Shown here piece by piece: positions 19,941 through 29,962 of a stretch of 64,000 nucleotides of DNA. This DNA comes from Prorocentrum cordatum. Its lineage: Eukaryota > Sar > Dinophyceae > Prorocentrales > Prorocentraceae. A model generated the notes under the pieces. It made no database searches. It was not told the origin of the DNA and was given only the letters and a program-made list of their open reading frames with translations. Position 1 is the first letter of the stretch. The number at the start of each line of letters is the position of its first letter. The stretch spans positions 62,001 to 126,000 of the forward strand of contig CAUYUJ010022059.1 of assembly GCA_963575745.1 (NCBI GenBank). Reading direction: 5' to 3'. A program made the position numbers and the translations under genes.

Positions 19941-21613
19941 GATGAGGTTATTTGCACGGCGCGAGGGGGTCTGGGCAGGAGGAGGCGGAGGAGGTGGAGG
20001 ACGAGGAGGAGGTCGCGCTCCTGCCCCCCAGGGCGGCGAAGACGGTGACCCCGCCGCAGGCAGCCGGCCCAAGGCGGGGGCAGCGGGATCTGACCGGATC
20101 TGGCCGGTTCGCACGGGTGGGGGGGTGTTTTGGAGCGAAGAGGAGCGGTCCCGTAGCAGCGTCGTGTGTTGGAGCCATGGTGCGATGATGGGCAGTGTGA
20201 AATCACAACCACTCGAATATGATCGCAAGGACGTTTGTCGCGACGCCTGTTTCATCTCTCGCGGCTGGAGCCCTGGTTCTAGAGCAGGCAGCATTGCTTG
20301 TCACGAATATCATGCGTAATCGCAGTACATTCCACTTTATCTTCCGTTCAGCCGTGACAGAACATCGGCCAACGCAGCGAGTGGTTCAGACGCAGAAGAG
20401 GGGTTTTGCGGGCAACGGTCATAGGCACCGGGCTTTCCACGGGATCAGCCCCTCATCCTGAATAGTTTTTCATGGACCAACTTGAACCATGTGTTGCTTG
20501 GTGTATGCCACTACTCAGGGTGCCGCTGGGTTACAAGTTTGTTGACACTTTTGTTTTACATGCGTTTGGTGTGTATACCATTGTTGTTGGTGCGCGGCTC
20601 GTTCTACGTGTCATTTGGCTGCGTCTCCAATGTTTCAGTTTGCTTGTCGTTTGGTTTGCCCCCTTCGTTGCTCGTTTCGTGTCGTTGTGCAGCTTGTTTC
20701 GCGCTATCGTTGTGTTTTGCTTTGTGTTTTGTATGTGTAAGTGTTGTTATGTTGTGTTGTGCGGTTTGGTTTTAGCGGTTATTTCTAGTTCTGCTGACCT
20801 TCCATAATTTCGTACAACGCCCGCCTGTTTCCTGATTTTAGCGCGTTCAGTCGTTTTGTTGCGCATGCGTTTTGTTGTTCAGTCCTTCATGCTGTTGGTT
20901 CCAGTTAATGTTCGTGTCGTGTTTCGTTTCGTATTCGGCCTTCGTCTGAATTCATTGGCTCGCATGTTGTTAACCCCTCATGGTCATACCATGCGGATGC
21001 TCGAAGCACATGTCAACCACGCATCTGTCATGACTTATTTTATCGCTTCGCTCATTCCGCCAGCCCGGTTCGCATCACCGGCTGCATGGTGGTTTGCTCG
21101 TGTCCAGGGGGAACGGTAGGGCAGGCAGGAATGTCATCGAGGAGATTTTTGGAGATGTGGTTTCCAACTTGTCGAAGAGAGCCGGTAGACTGCACCAGAG
21201 GGCGCCAAGATGGCTCAAGAGAGCTCCAGCAGAGTTTCGAGACGTACCTGGGTTGTGAGTCTGAGCCCTCATGGATGCTCCTTGGGGTCGGAGGGCTCCC
21301 GGGAGCCTCTGGGGAACAGTTTTGAAGTGTCTGGGGAGCTTTGGGGGCTTCGTGGGGACCTCTTGGGGCTTCCTGGGGTCCTGTTGGGATCTTGGGGGCT
21401 TGTCTGGGCGCCTCTTGGCGTGGGAGCCTCTTGGCGCCTCTTGGGGGGCTCTCGGGGCCGAGAGCTCGAACTGTCCCCCCTCTGGGCCGCTTCTTGGGGC
21501 CATGGCCTGTGGCCGTCTTGGAGGCCTCGTGGGCAGTCTTATGGTCATATTAGTCCATTTGGGGGCCCTCTTAGAAGCTTTTTGGGCCGTCTTGGAGCGA
21601 TCTTGGGGCCTCT
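19941..21613. other. No gene seen
   Basis: 19970-20030 is GGA/GAG-rich. 20480-20800 is T/G-rich and gives a hydrophobic Cys/Val/Leu-rich 111-codon ORF (20472-20807) that I do not trust. 21240-21610 repeats CTTGGGG/CCTCTTGGGG-type motifs; similar text recurs near 48600-48760, so it is a dispersed low-complexity sequence. Confidence 0.5.
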
Positions 21614-21877
21614 TGACTCTAAAGCGAGCTGGGGACACAGGGAGCGGGAGCGAGCGTGTGCCCGCGGCCGCGTCGGCTCAAGCGACCGGCCGCCCAAATG
21701 TGACTGCGCCTCATTGCGAGGCATATTATTCGCTACCGAGACCAAAAGGATCTTCCTACTGCTTAAGATGACACGCCCTCTACTACTAGGACAATCGCTA
21801 CTGCCGTACAACAGAGCTGGAGCTGGGCTTCGCCTAGGGCGAAGCTGCTGGTTGGGTCTCCCAATCCTTGTCCGACT
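21614..21877 (+). repeat. Candidate 5' LTR of element 2
   Basis: 264 bp whose left part (to GAGGCATATT, 21727) recurs at 38458-38573 and whose right part (from ATTCGCTACCGAGACC, 21728) recurs at 39648-39798. It starts TGACTC and ends exactly where the primer-binding site begins, which is the main reason to call it an LTR. It does not end in CA, which is unusual. Confidence 0.6.
21827..21845 (+). terminator. Conserved hairpin in candidate LTR of element 2
   Basis: GCTTCGCC-TAG-GGCGAAGC: a perfect 8-bp stem with a 3-nt loop. The other LTR copy (39747-39765) keeps the stem exactly and changes only the loop to TAA. A hairpin here could mark the R region or 3'-end processing; that role is inference. 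Confidence 0.45.
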
Positions 21878-21889
21878 TGGTAGCGGAGC
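21878..21889 (+). other. Primer-binding site of element 2
   Basis: TGGTAGCGGAGC, identical to 5712-5723 in element 1 and adjoining the end of the candidate LTR. It is complementary to a tRNA ending in CCA, probably the initiator tRNA-Met. Confidence 0.75.
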
Positions 21890-22032
21890 TGGCCTATGGT
21901 GGTCAGCTCTAGCTCTGCTACTCACCATCCACGGCACTATCTGGTGGACTACAGACGTGTTGGAACATCAGGGTGCAGTGGGTTTTCGCTGAGGAATGTA
22001 TATAACTACGCAGTATCGCAAGGACACTTGCA

Positions 22033-23250
22033 GTGACACTTCTGCTTACGCGGAGGCTTCTTACTTTCATCCTACATCCCTGCGCTACTTCACTCCTGAA
22101 GTCCACCCACCTACTCCTATTGGGAATTTCTTCGAAGACAGAATGCGTGGAAGCGTGCGATGCGATGCGGTGCCGCCTCCGCCCCCGCGCAGACCTACGA
22201 CTACACATCGGAAGCCCCGACCGACTACATCCGACCACGACCTGCGAGGCCATTGGATTGGCGCTACTAGCTTTGGGCTCACACGGGTCGCGATCGGGAG
22301 CACGGTCGGACATGTGCGTGGCGGAGACGGCACAAGAACGACCATCCCTCATTGGGACCCAGCCGGTCAGGTACCTTTTCCGCGAATTCGCTCGCGAGGC
22401 GCATGCGTGGATCAATGTGACCACAGGCAACATGGCGCCCCCCCAACAAGCTGCAGCTCTGCAGCGAGGCTTGGGAGGCCTCGCACTGATCATAGCCATG
22501 ATGGGACCCCCCCCCCCAGCAGTTATCAAATTTGGCGTTAACATAGGTGGCCGCCATGCCGACGTCGCCACCTACATCACGTTCCTCTTAAGCACGAAGT
22601 TCGAGAACTTAGAAGAGGAACGCCAATCCAACTCTGGTACAGCTCCCATTAGCTTCCGAGTCCATGCGGGAGAAAGAGTCGACCAGACGTTGGCACGCTT
22701 CGAAATTTGCCGCTGTGAAGGTGAAACGGCAGGCTTTAACATCCCCAACTTCCAAATCTTAACAGTCATCTTATTCAGAGCTCTGGGAGTGGGGGCATCG
22801 CGCGCGCAGCAACTCCTGCAGCCACGGAACCACCGCATGCCGAGAGGCCAGCAACAGTTGGACGCTCCACTCGAACGCGCGAGGTCACATGCACACATTG
22901 CTGAGCGAACCCTTGGCAATATTGGTGGCATTTCCAGTCGCGGTCATCGAACCGAGACCTTTCGCGTTGAGGCAAACGCAGGGCAACCTGCTAATCGCGT
23001 CTGGAATGATGATCCACAACCAACTGAGACCACTACGCTACTGGCTCAGAACTGGTGGATCGGCCTCGGGGTCGCAAGATCCCTGGGCCAGGCTTCGGGG
23101 ACCGCCCGACGCGGCGCCCCCTTGCCGAGTCCGACCTCGACTCCGGCACTGACGCCGATGCGTCTTCGGGCGACGAGGCCGCAGCCCTTGACGACTCCGA
23201 TATGCCTACATACCTCACGGAAGAGCAACAGGCGCAATGGTTATTCTTAG
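22033..23250 (+). pseudogene. gag: Gag-like protein of element 2, N-terminal and core part
   Basis: A 405-codon frame that opens at a GTG; the true start is uncertain. The credible Gag portion runs from about 22340 to 22970 and includes REFAREAHAWINVTTG, QRGLGGL, TKFENLEEERQ, AGERVDQTLARFEICR, NFQILTVILFRALGVG and AHIAERTLGNIGGI. It looks like an alpha-helical capsid-type domain ending in a variable linker. Within the linker AGQPA is the first of many copies of the hairpin motif described under findings. The reading frame shifts at about 23060 into the basic part. Confidence 0.75.
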
Positions 23251-24051
23251 GGCACCAGACACATAAGCGCAGATGGAGGCGATTCACGACGAAGCCAGTT
23301 CGTAAGGCACGGCGTATCGCACGAAGAACACTCAAGGGAAAAGGCAGGGGTCGAGGTCAGGGTAGAGGTAAGCGTCGGAGCTTGCATGGTACAGGCACAT
23401 TAGCTTTCCTGGCATCCCTTACCGGGCCACAATATGAAGAGATGTTTTTAGGTGCAGGCAGGAATCGCAGGCATACATCAGGAAAAGGTACGGGACGTCG
23501 TGGAAACCCGAAGGATACCAAGGGCAAATGGCAAAACTATGGAGTGCGACATATGCCATAGCACGCAGCAATTTCGCCGCGAATGTCCTCAGGGCGATGT
23601 GAGAGGCAGAGGTCCGTCGAGGCATGTGGCTCAAACTGATTCAGATATGCAGTATGTTGTCTGGGAGTCACTTCTAGCCGACCCTGTCGATAGCTCAGCT
23701 ACAGTTGTTAACTTCATGGCTGCCCGATGTTTGAGTGCCAGCGCGTCCCTCGAGAATGGCGCCGACGAGCTGTTCGAGGAGGTATTCACTGGCCACAATG
23801 ATCTTGATCTGGCAGATTGGCTGGGCATACCCATCGCGGGGCAACCTGCAGATAGTGAGTTGGTCGAGAACTTCCACGCGCCCGCCGAAGGAGATGCCGA
23901 AATGGCGGGGGCACCCGCGGGTTCAGAAGCCATTACTCCTGCAGCAGAAGAGGAAATACAGTTGATGATTTATCCTCGGGTCATGGTAAATCCGACAGAC
24001 ATGGGATTGAGTGATGATGACCTTTTTGTGGGGAAGCCTGCGAGATGTTAA
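23055..24051 (+). pseudogene. Gag C-terminal part of element 2: basic GKG region and degenerate zinc knuckle
   Basis: Frame 23055-23561 is acidic first (ESDLDSGTDADASSGDE), then LTEEQQAQWLFLG, KRRWRRFTTKPVRKARRIAR and GKGRGRGQGRGKRR, a nucleic-acid-binding type stretch. A shift leads to frame 23452-24051 with the knuckle MECDICHSTQQFRRECPQ. The C-x2-C-x4-H-x4-C spacing is kept (23545-23586) but the His is Gln (CAA at 23569). After it comes an acidic, Pro-containing region with AGQPA (23836) and AGAPA (23905) motifs. Its role would be packaging of element RNA. Confidence 0.75.
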
Positions 24052-25262
24052 TGATGTATCTGGGCGCTTTAAATATGAACTTGGCCATAATGAAGGATTT
24101 CAGCGCGCATTGACAGCTTCGGACCGCTCCATGAGACGCCAGGGGCGATCGGCAAGCCTCCAGTTCTGGAGGAGGAAGTATCGCGCCGACGATGATGACG
24201 AAGCGCGGGAAGATAATAATGATCGCCTGGTGCGTCGCGGTCGGATCCCCAGTCGCTCGCCCGACCGTGCGCGCGCGCTCCAATTGGGCTTGCTCTAGCG
24301 GCCTTCAGCGCCCTCGCCCCCCCCCCCCCCCCCCCCTCACCCTGATGCGGGAGCCCCGGAGGCCCCTCCATGGCGGACCAATAGACGCGACGCCCCCCCG
24401 AGGAGGGGGCGCATGCGGGGGCGCCCGCCTCAAGAGGATCAACCTCGAGAGGAATGTCCAGAGGGCGGAATGCAGCGCCTTGTTGGCTAGTCGGAAGCTG
24501 GATTGGCTCGTCAGTACATGCGCCCAGCTAAGATGCAATATTGGTTGAACAAGGGTTGGGCTGAGCACCAGTTTCGTCGCTGCAATTCTCTTCGCAATGT
24601 TGAGCGACATGAGAAGGGCAAGATCGTTCGCCCAACAAGGACAGGACCTGTCAACACACCAGAAAAGCTTACCAAGCGCGATCTCCAGAGAGCTACCGTC
24701 GAGGAACGGAAGCTCCGCAGAGGCGTTTGTTGCACATGCCCCGACTACGCCGACCGCAGGCTCGGCTGCCCCATGAGACGCCCATCAGGAAGCCAGAACT
24801 TTACAAGGACACCGTGGGCTTGGTATCGTGGTGATGGTCGGGGTTGCTGCGCCGATCTTAACGCAGCGCGATATGAGGGGCAGTTGACGGCAAACGACAA
24901 CGACCACGCTACAGCCGAATAAACATACCAATATATGAAGATATGGAAACACCTTTCATCTCTTCATCATTTGAAGCAGTTCAATCGCGTTTGGCACGCG
25001 GGGAGGGAGACCGGCTTCGTACGAACCAGAAGAAAATGATCAACAAGAGGCTGATGAAGATGAAGTTGGCGCGATGGCCGACGAGGTTGACCCCGCGGAC
25101 GCAGCCCCCGAAGGGTACAGCTCGGACAACTACACTGGCGCGGACATCAATGACATCACGTACGATACGGATGCAGACATGGATTTTTCTCCTGAAAGAC
25201 GGATTGCCTACCGCGCTGGAGGTGTAGGTTGGGGGAAAGACCAGAATCAGACGGAGGCGTAG
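24011..25262 (+). pseudogene. Linker and unassigned basic region of element 2
   Basis: 24011-24298 (LGHNEGFQRALTASDRSMRR, FWRRKYRADDDDE, RRGRIPSRSPDRA) is highly charged. It is followed by a C20 run (24317-24336) that breaks the frame. 24503-24922 is a 139-codon basic ORF with KGKIVRPTRTGPVNTPEKLT, then a Cys-containing GVCCTCPDYADRRLGCP that might bind zinc, then GSQNFTRTPWAWYRGDG. 25074-25262 is acidic. I recognise no family. The position between the zinc knuckle and Tpt1-like domain makes these parts of a very long Gag-Pol. Confidence 0.5.
24317..24336 (+). repeat. C20 homopolymer inside element 2
   Basis: Twenty consecutive C separating two coding segments that lie in different frames. 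Confidence 0.9.
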
Positions 25263-25311
25263 CTCTACCAAGTATCTCTTGTCCGGGAAGAAAAAGGCTA
25301 CTATCTAAAAT

Positions 25312-26326
25312 TTGGCATGCAAGGCGCCGGAGGGCATAGACCTGAACCTTGACAGTGACCCCGCGCGTTATGGGCCATGGATACTTGCAGGGGCAACGGC
25401 GAAAGCAGCTCCCAAGCCGAAGACGGATCCGCCTATTGATTTTTCTCCATCTTCGGATTCGTCGAGTCCGTCGAAGTCGCTCGGGCCTGATCAGCTCAGA
25501 CCACCGCCCAAACTGAAGAAGAGGAAGAGCCCAGATGATCTTAACCCTGGAGACAGCAAGCAACAACGACCTACGGGGCAACCCGCTGAACGACGTCGAT
25601 CCAGAGGACCAGCAGCGGCTGCCGCAGCAGCTGCGTTTCAAGGCGCCAGCGCTCCAACTCCGAAGGACCCTGTACCACGTCGCGGCCCTACACCTGGTCG
25701 GACACACAGGACTGGCTGGATGCCGACACTGGAGGGACCATCAAGAGATGTTTATTCAACACGGCGTGGTACCGATATGAAATCATGGGAAACCACATCA
25801 ATGGCATCAGGGGCAGCTCCCAAAGATAAGTCCGCCGAGTGCTACAACATCAAGGAGAAGAAACGCCAGGACTTTGACATCCGCACCCCGCCAAGGATTT
25901 TCTCGGACGCCTGGGGGAACAGCAGGCGCTGTCTCATCATCGGCAGTCGCTCGCGCGCCCGCAGCACCGGCGACAGCTCAGAGTTCAGCGGGGCAACCTG
26001 TTCAGAGTTCTGCAGGGCAACCTGCTCTTACTTTGGAAGTGCCCGTTGAATGCCGAAAGTATTGGGACTGTTTACGCACTTCCAATCGCATGAAGATCAA
26101 CCCAGCATACCACCCTCAAGTTGAAGACGGGTCTGATCGATACATCGTGATGAAATGCGATATTCAGGATACCGCCGTCTTTGCCGACAGGGGCGCTCAT
26201 CGCGCCAGATGGCACGTAATATTTTGTGAACGCCCGGCGCTCACGTACCATGACGACTTGATTGGGGTCCTTAACGCAGAAGGCATTGACGGCCCATGGT
26301 GGAGCCATGAGGAGCAGTGCCATTGT
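25312..26326 (+). pseudogene. Pro/Ala/Ser linker and unassigned domain before the Tpt1-like domain
   Basis: 25312-26049 is low complexity (PKTDPPIDFSPSSDSSSPSK, Ala runs). The 25874-26431 frame carries AGQPVQSSAGQPALTL (two hairpin motifs at 25988 and 26012). It then has a compact region, CRKYWDCLRTSNRMKINPAY, DRYIVMKCDIQDTAVFADRG, ARWHVIFCERPALTYHDDL and GPWWSHEEQCHCSEW, which looks folded and Trp/Cys-rich but belongs to no family I can name. It continues without a break into the LRHKP start of the Tpt1-like domain, so it may be its N-terminal extension. Confidence 0.5.
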
Positions 26327-27004
26327 TCAGAGTGGCTTACGACTGCTCTTCGCCACAAACCATTTCGCAACAACCATCTCTCTGATAGGTTTCTGCGAGC
26401 AGTGCCGTCTTTCGATGAAGTCGATGGATGAGTTGAGCTTTCAGAGCTGTTCAACGATTGGCCACCCGAAGGATCTGATCGTCATCAACGCAAACATCTG
26501 GGGACTGCGCCGGCGTCTCAGGAACCGCCAGTGGGCATGCAAAGCATTTACTGTGCTGGACTTGATTGGCATGGTCGACAACACTGGGACGCAGAAAAAC
26601 AGGCTACAGGTCCAGAAGTGCCAGTGCGCTTCTGAGGCGCACGAGACACTTCATCTGCCCAAATAATGGACACAGCAGCCCTGGGATAAAATGCCCGGAA
26701 TCATTGTATATGAGAATCACAGATTTGATTATTCCACGTGCACTTTGCTATTCTATTCATGGTGCCCAGTGGGAAACCATCCCGAATATACTTAGCATCG
26801 GGCTGTCAGGCCGCGCCGACGACACCATCAAGAAAAGGGGCAGACAGTTTGTTCATGCTTGCCCATATTTACCGGGCGACAGCAGAATCCAGTCCGGCCT
26901 GCGCGTCGACTCCGAGGTATTTGGTTCTGGTCAGTTTGAAGAACCTGCTTCGGGATAACATGTCGGTTTGGCGTTCAGCAAATGATATCATCACGTCGGC
27001 AGGC
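26327..27004 (+). pseudogene. Tpt1/KptA-like RNA 2'-phosphotransferase domain in element 2, frameshifted
   Basis: Tpt1/KptA enzymes move an RNA 2'-phosphate to NAD+ (Pfam PTS_2-RNA). The family landmarks appear here in order, spread over three frames. SEWLTTALRHKP (26327-26362) matches the N-terminal L-x-x-x-L-R-H-x-P with the catalytic Arg-His pair. A GWVELSELF-like piece follows just after the stop at 26429. GTQKNRLQV sits where the family has a K-x-R-F/L motif. NNGHSSPG (26662-26685) occupies the R-A-x-Q-G-H-S signature, with the signature Arg read as Cys. IHGAQWETIPNILSIGL (26755-26807) matches the H-G-T...I...G-L motif. RQFVHACPYLPGDSR and SGLRVDSEV follow with a candidate last catalytic Arg, and WRSANDIITSAG (26969-27004) matches the F/Y-x-S-x-N-x-x-x-L-T motif. 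At least three frameshifts separate the parts and one catalytic Arg is gone, so this copy is inactive. The alignment is by eye. Confidence 0.7.
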
Positions 27005-27527
27005 TGGAACGGGTATTCTGCCCATCGTCCAGTTTATGGGTATCCTGCCCAGCGACCAGTGCAGGTGCAACCGCGTGAGACACGCATGGATCAATCTCTT
27101 GTACCGGTGGGTCAACAATCAGCAGTATCCGTGCAGTAATCTTTCTATCGAAGACATGCACGAATTTCGAAATGATGCGTTATCGTTGCAAGATTGGTTC
27201 GCTCCAAAGACCCTCTACACTTTGAAGTGCCCCGAACCGACGCCAATCCAGGGAGTTGAGTTCTCTGCGGCGTTCAGGTTGCAGGGCGTGTATCAAGCGG
27301 GGGCGCCTGCAGGGGAGTCTGACGGATCATGGATTCAGGTTCAATGTGCGGACGTGACAGGTATGACTTCGCGGAATTACTCCCACCGGCATGCTGTGCG
27401 CCAGCGATCCGTGGCGTGCTCAGATGCAGCAGCTGCCAGTACCTTCAGAGCAACCTGCGTCGGTCGCACTGATGAGCAGAGCCGCAACTCCATTTGGGAT
27501 TCCACAGAGTGCTGGGATCACCAATAG
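26982..27527 (+). pseudogene. Module following the Tpt1-like domain of element 2
   Basis: A 181-codon frame. The first part (ILPIVQFMGILPSDQCRCNR, VRHAWINLLYRWVNNQQ) looks like the end of the Tpt1-like fold or a short helical extension. Next come HEFRNDALSLQDWFAPKTLY and CPEPTPIQGVEF, then a Gly/Pro-rich linker with AGAPA (27297). From about 27380 the credible frame changes. Function unknown. Confidence 0.45.
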
Positions 27528-28429
27528 CCTGCTGGCAAGGCTCCAAGAATTCGGATGGACCCGCAGATCTACCAGGCTCTACTGGCGACATCGCCATTCG
27601 CATCGCCGCGCCCACGTGCGGGGCCACCTGCCCTTCCTGATGACCTCGCTGCACAAAGGGCCGAGAGCTTAGTTGGTCAGCAAGAGTGGATGTACCGGCA
27701 GATGCGCGAAGCCGCACAGAGTATGCGTAGGAATAGCATCGATGTCCATAGCGCCAGCTGGACGCCGCCTTGGGAGTAGATCCCGGACCCAAATCCACAC
27801 CGGACAACCCCAATCGATATGGACACGTGCCAGCATTGTTCAGTCATCTTACATGCGATCCGACAGCTGAAGAACACCCCACAGCACCACCGATGGACTT
27901 CCCGTTATATCCTGACTACCATGCTCAGGTAAATGGTAATCTTCATGTGATGATGCAGCCGGAAAGCCCGTATGCACGAGCGACGGCCGACCACTTCCAG
28001 TCTCAGTCGACGCGCGGCTTTGGTTACGCGTCAGGTGTGCCGGGCCAGATTCTTCATTATGGATATTTGGCCACCCCTATGGACTCCGATGTGCAGCAGC
28101 AGGCCCCAGGCTTGGTCGCGCCAGCATCCATGGGGGAGCTGCGCCCAGAGATTCTGGCCACTCATGAGGCGCAGCAGGCCAACCTTTCAATGCAATCGGC
28201 CCGCCAGCGTCGCAACCATGAGCGTCGGGCAAACAGGATGCTGGGCCGTGCGGGGCAACTTGCTACTCCAACCGCAGCAGGGACACCTGCGTATAATCGG
28301 GCAGCATTTTCAGCCGTGCAGCTACCGTCGGTCCCACCGATTCAGTATGATATTGGTGAAACCATTCTGGAGCGCCAGACGCGTATCAGGCCATCGGCAA
28401 CACAGCCGGCCATCAGCGACGGTGACGTT
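27528..28429 (+). pseudogene. Pro/Gln/Ala-rich linker before the RING finger
   Basis: The 27555-27779 and 27770-28567 frames give RAGPPALPDDLAAQRAESLV, QEWMYRQMREAAQSMRR, then a long Pro/Gln/Ala region ending in basic ARQRRNHERRANRMLGRAG and AGTPAYNRAAFSAVQL. There are hairpin motifs at 27618, 28250 and 28277. It looks disordered. A frame break occurs at 27779 (TAG). Confidence 0.45.
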
Positions 28430-28652
28430 AACAAGTGTGCCATATGCTTTGACCACTTCATGCGTCACGACAAGGTCTGGGGGCTTCAGTGTGGTCACAT
28501 TTTTCCATGCACGGTGCTGGGGCCGAGTTGCACGTGCTCGTGTGGACAGACAGCAGACTGGCAATAAGGAAGGTACTGCAACTGAGGCACCTTGCGCCAT
28601 TTGCAGGGGCGTTGGTCTAATCAAAAATCAATTTCGTTATGCCCTTGCTTGA
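28430..28652 (+). pseudogene. RING-H2 finger in element 2, one-base frameshift
   Basis: NKCAICFDHFMRHDKVWGLQ begins the finger (Cys codons 28436 and 28445), then CGH (28490, 28496). After a T5 run the frame changes and continues HARCW, and ends APCAICRGVG (Cys at 28593 and 28602). Read across the shift the ligands are C-x2-C-x14-C-x-H-x2-H-x2-C-x25-C-x2-C, the C3H2C3 RING-H2 pattern of E3 ubiquitin ligases. The T5 run at 28499-28503 probably carries one extra T. A RING before the protease is not part of a standard copia element. Its role could be host-protein turnover or simply zinc-dependent assembly; that is inference. Confidence 0.75.
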
Positions 28653-29134
28653 GATCCGGATGCACTAAATCGTCGTGGAGAGATACTCCGAGGGGGCTAA
28701 CGAATTCAGAGACCTTCGCGAAGAGCTCAACCGCGTCACGGCAATGATGATGAAGAACACGGCAGCCCCTACAACAACACCAGCGGGGCAACCTGCGTCA
28801 TCAGCCAACGCGGGGCAGGCGGCGGAAGCCATCGTGCCTGCTGTGGACGCGCCCATCCCATTCATAGCGGAAGCCGCCAATAGTGCAGCGACACCTGCTG
28901 CAACCACCCGCCGCGTTGCCGGCCAACGACACGTGGCTGAGGCGCATGGAGAGAGCCGCCGACAGGAGCGCTCAGTGGCTTCAGTCTCCACATACCTACA
29001 TGCCATACGGGCGAGACACCCGCCCGCGCAGCCAGCGCAGGACGGAGAGCCCGGCGAGCGCGCGCAGTGGCATCAGTGCGACATCCGAGCGCGACATGCT
29101 ATACACTGTGTCACTGGTAAACGCAGATGGTTAG
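28653..29134 (+). pseudogene. Ala/Pro-rich linker between RING and protease
   Basis: Frame 28675-29151 opens with acidic NEFRDLREELNRVTAMMMKN (helical), then has TPAGQPASSANAGQAAEA with hairpin motifs at 28783 and 28812, then a basic Ala-rich tail. No domain. Confidence 0.5.
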
Positions 29135-29962
29135 ATGGGCGCGCGTGTTGACGAGGATACGTTCATGAACATGCCGACCACACCTGCATCGCGCCCGCAC
29201 ACGTATCACGAGCATCCCACGGCCTGGACTTTTGGGAAGAACCCCATTGCGGAAGAGGGGGCCCGCGGATGCATGAACGTCTTTACGTCTCTGTCAAGAA
29301 GCGATTGGGTGTTGGAGCAGAGGCGCCGCAGGGGTATGCATGGTACGACGCTGTCTGAAGTGCCAGGACTATTCGGAGAACGCCATGAACTGGCTCTGGC
29401 AGCAAACAGTGGGACCGTGGTAGATGGAATGCTGACCATCTTTTTGGACACTGGCAGCAACGTCAACATCATTGGTTTAAAACGGCACAGGCATTCGAAG
29501 AGGCATCCCGTTCCCACGGACACGCCATCAAGAAGCTGAGCCGGACGAAGAGGCTCTACGTGTCGGGAGTGGGACATGGTGCCGCGGTATGTGATAAGTC
29601 CTTGCACTGCAAAGTTGCGCGCAAGGAAAGGAGGGACCCGGCGGGGGCACCTGCTGTGCCGAGACTTGATACCTACTCAGCAAACGTGGCTGAGGGCTAA
29701 GGGAGATGCCCTTGCTATTCTGGGTATGAGGAGCATGTCTGATATGAGGACTATCCTGATCCTGGAGCAGGGGCAAGACAATATGATCATCCCTGGCTCT
29801 GAGATGTGCAAGCTTCTACTTGGAAGAGGTGCCAGGGTACTTGATTTGATGAAATCGCCTTCTGGGCATCGGGCACTCAAGGTTGACGAGTACGGGGCCG
29901 CAGCTGAGGATAAAAAGGTCGATGTCGCTTACTATGACGGCCAATCCTCAATGCGAGGATGA
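29135..29962 (+). pseudogene. Aspartic protease of element 2, frameshifted
   Basis: Frame 29135-29539 carries HPTAWTFGKNPIAEEGARGC, FTSLSRSDWVLEQRRRRG, LALAANSGTVVDG and the catalytic MLTIFLDTGSNVNIIGLK, with D-T-G-S at 29447-29458, as in retropepsins. The frame then shifts. IKKLSRTKRLYVSGVGHGAA with KVARKER continues at about 29525-29640, and ILGMRSMSDMRTILILEQGQ to LMKSPSGHRALKV at 29720-29890. AGAPAVP at 29641 contains a hairpin motif. The Asp is intact but the frame is broken at least twice. Confidence 0.8.

Noticed and set aside
20472-20807. Hydrophobic 111-codon ORF that could be a small membrane protein
   Set aside because: T/G-rich composition produces Leu/Val/Phe/Cys codons in more than one frame. 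There is no start context, no neighbouring gene and no family resemblance.
26566-26958. The IHGAQW...FVHACPY segment as a PARP/ADP-ribosyltransferase rather than Tpt1
   Set aside because: Tpt1/KptA shares the ART-type fold, but the upstream LRHKP and GHS signatures at family spacing favour Tpt1/KptA specifically.
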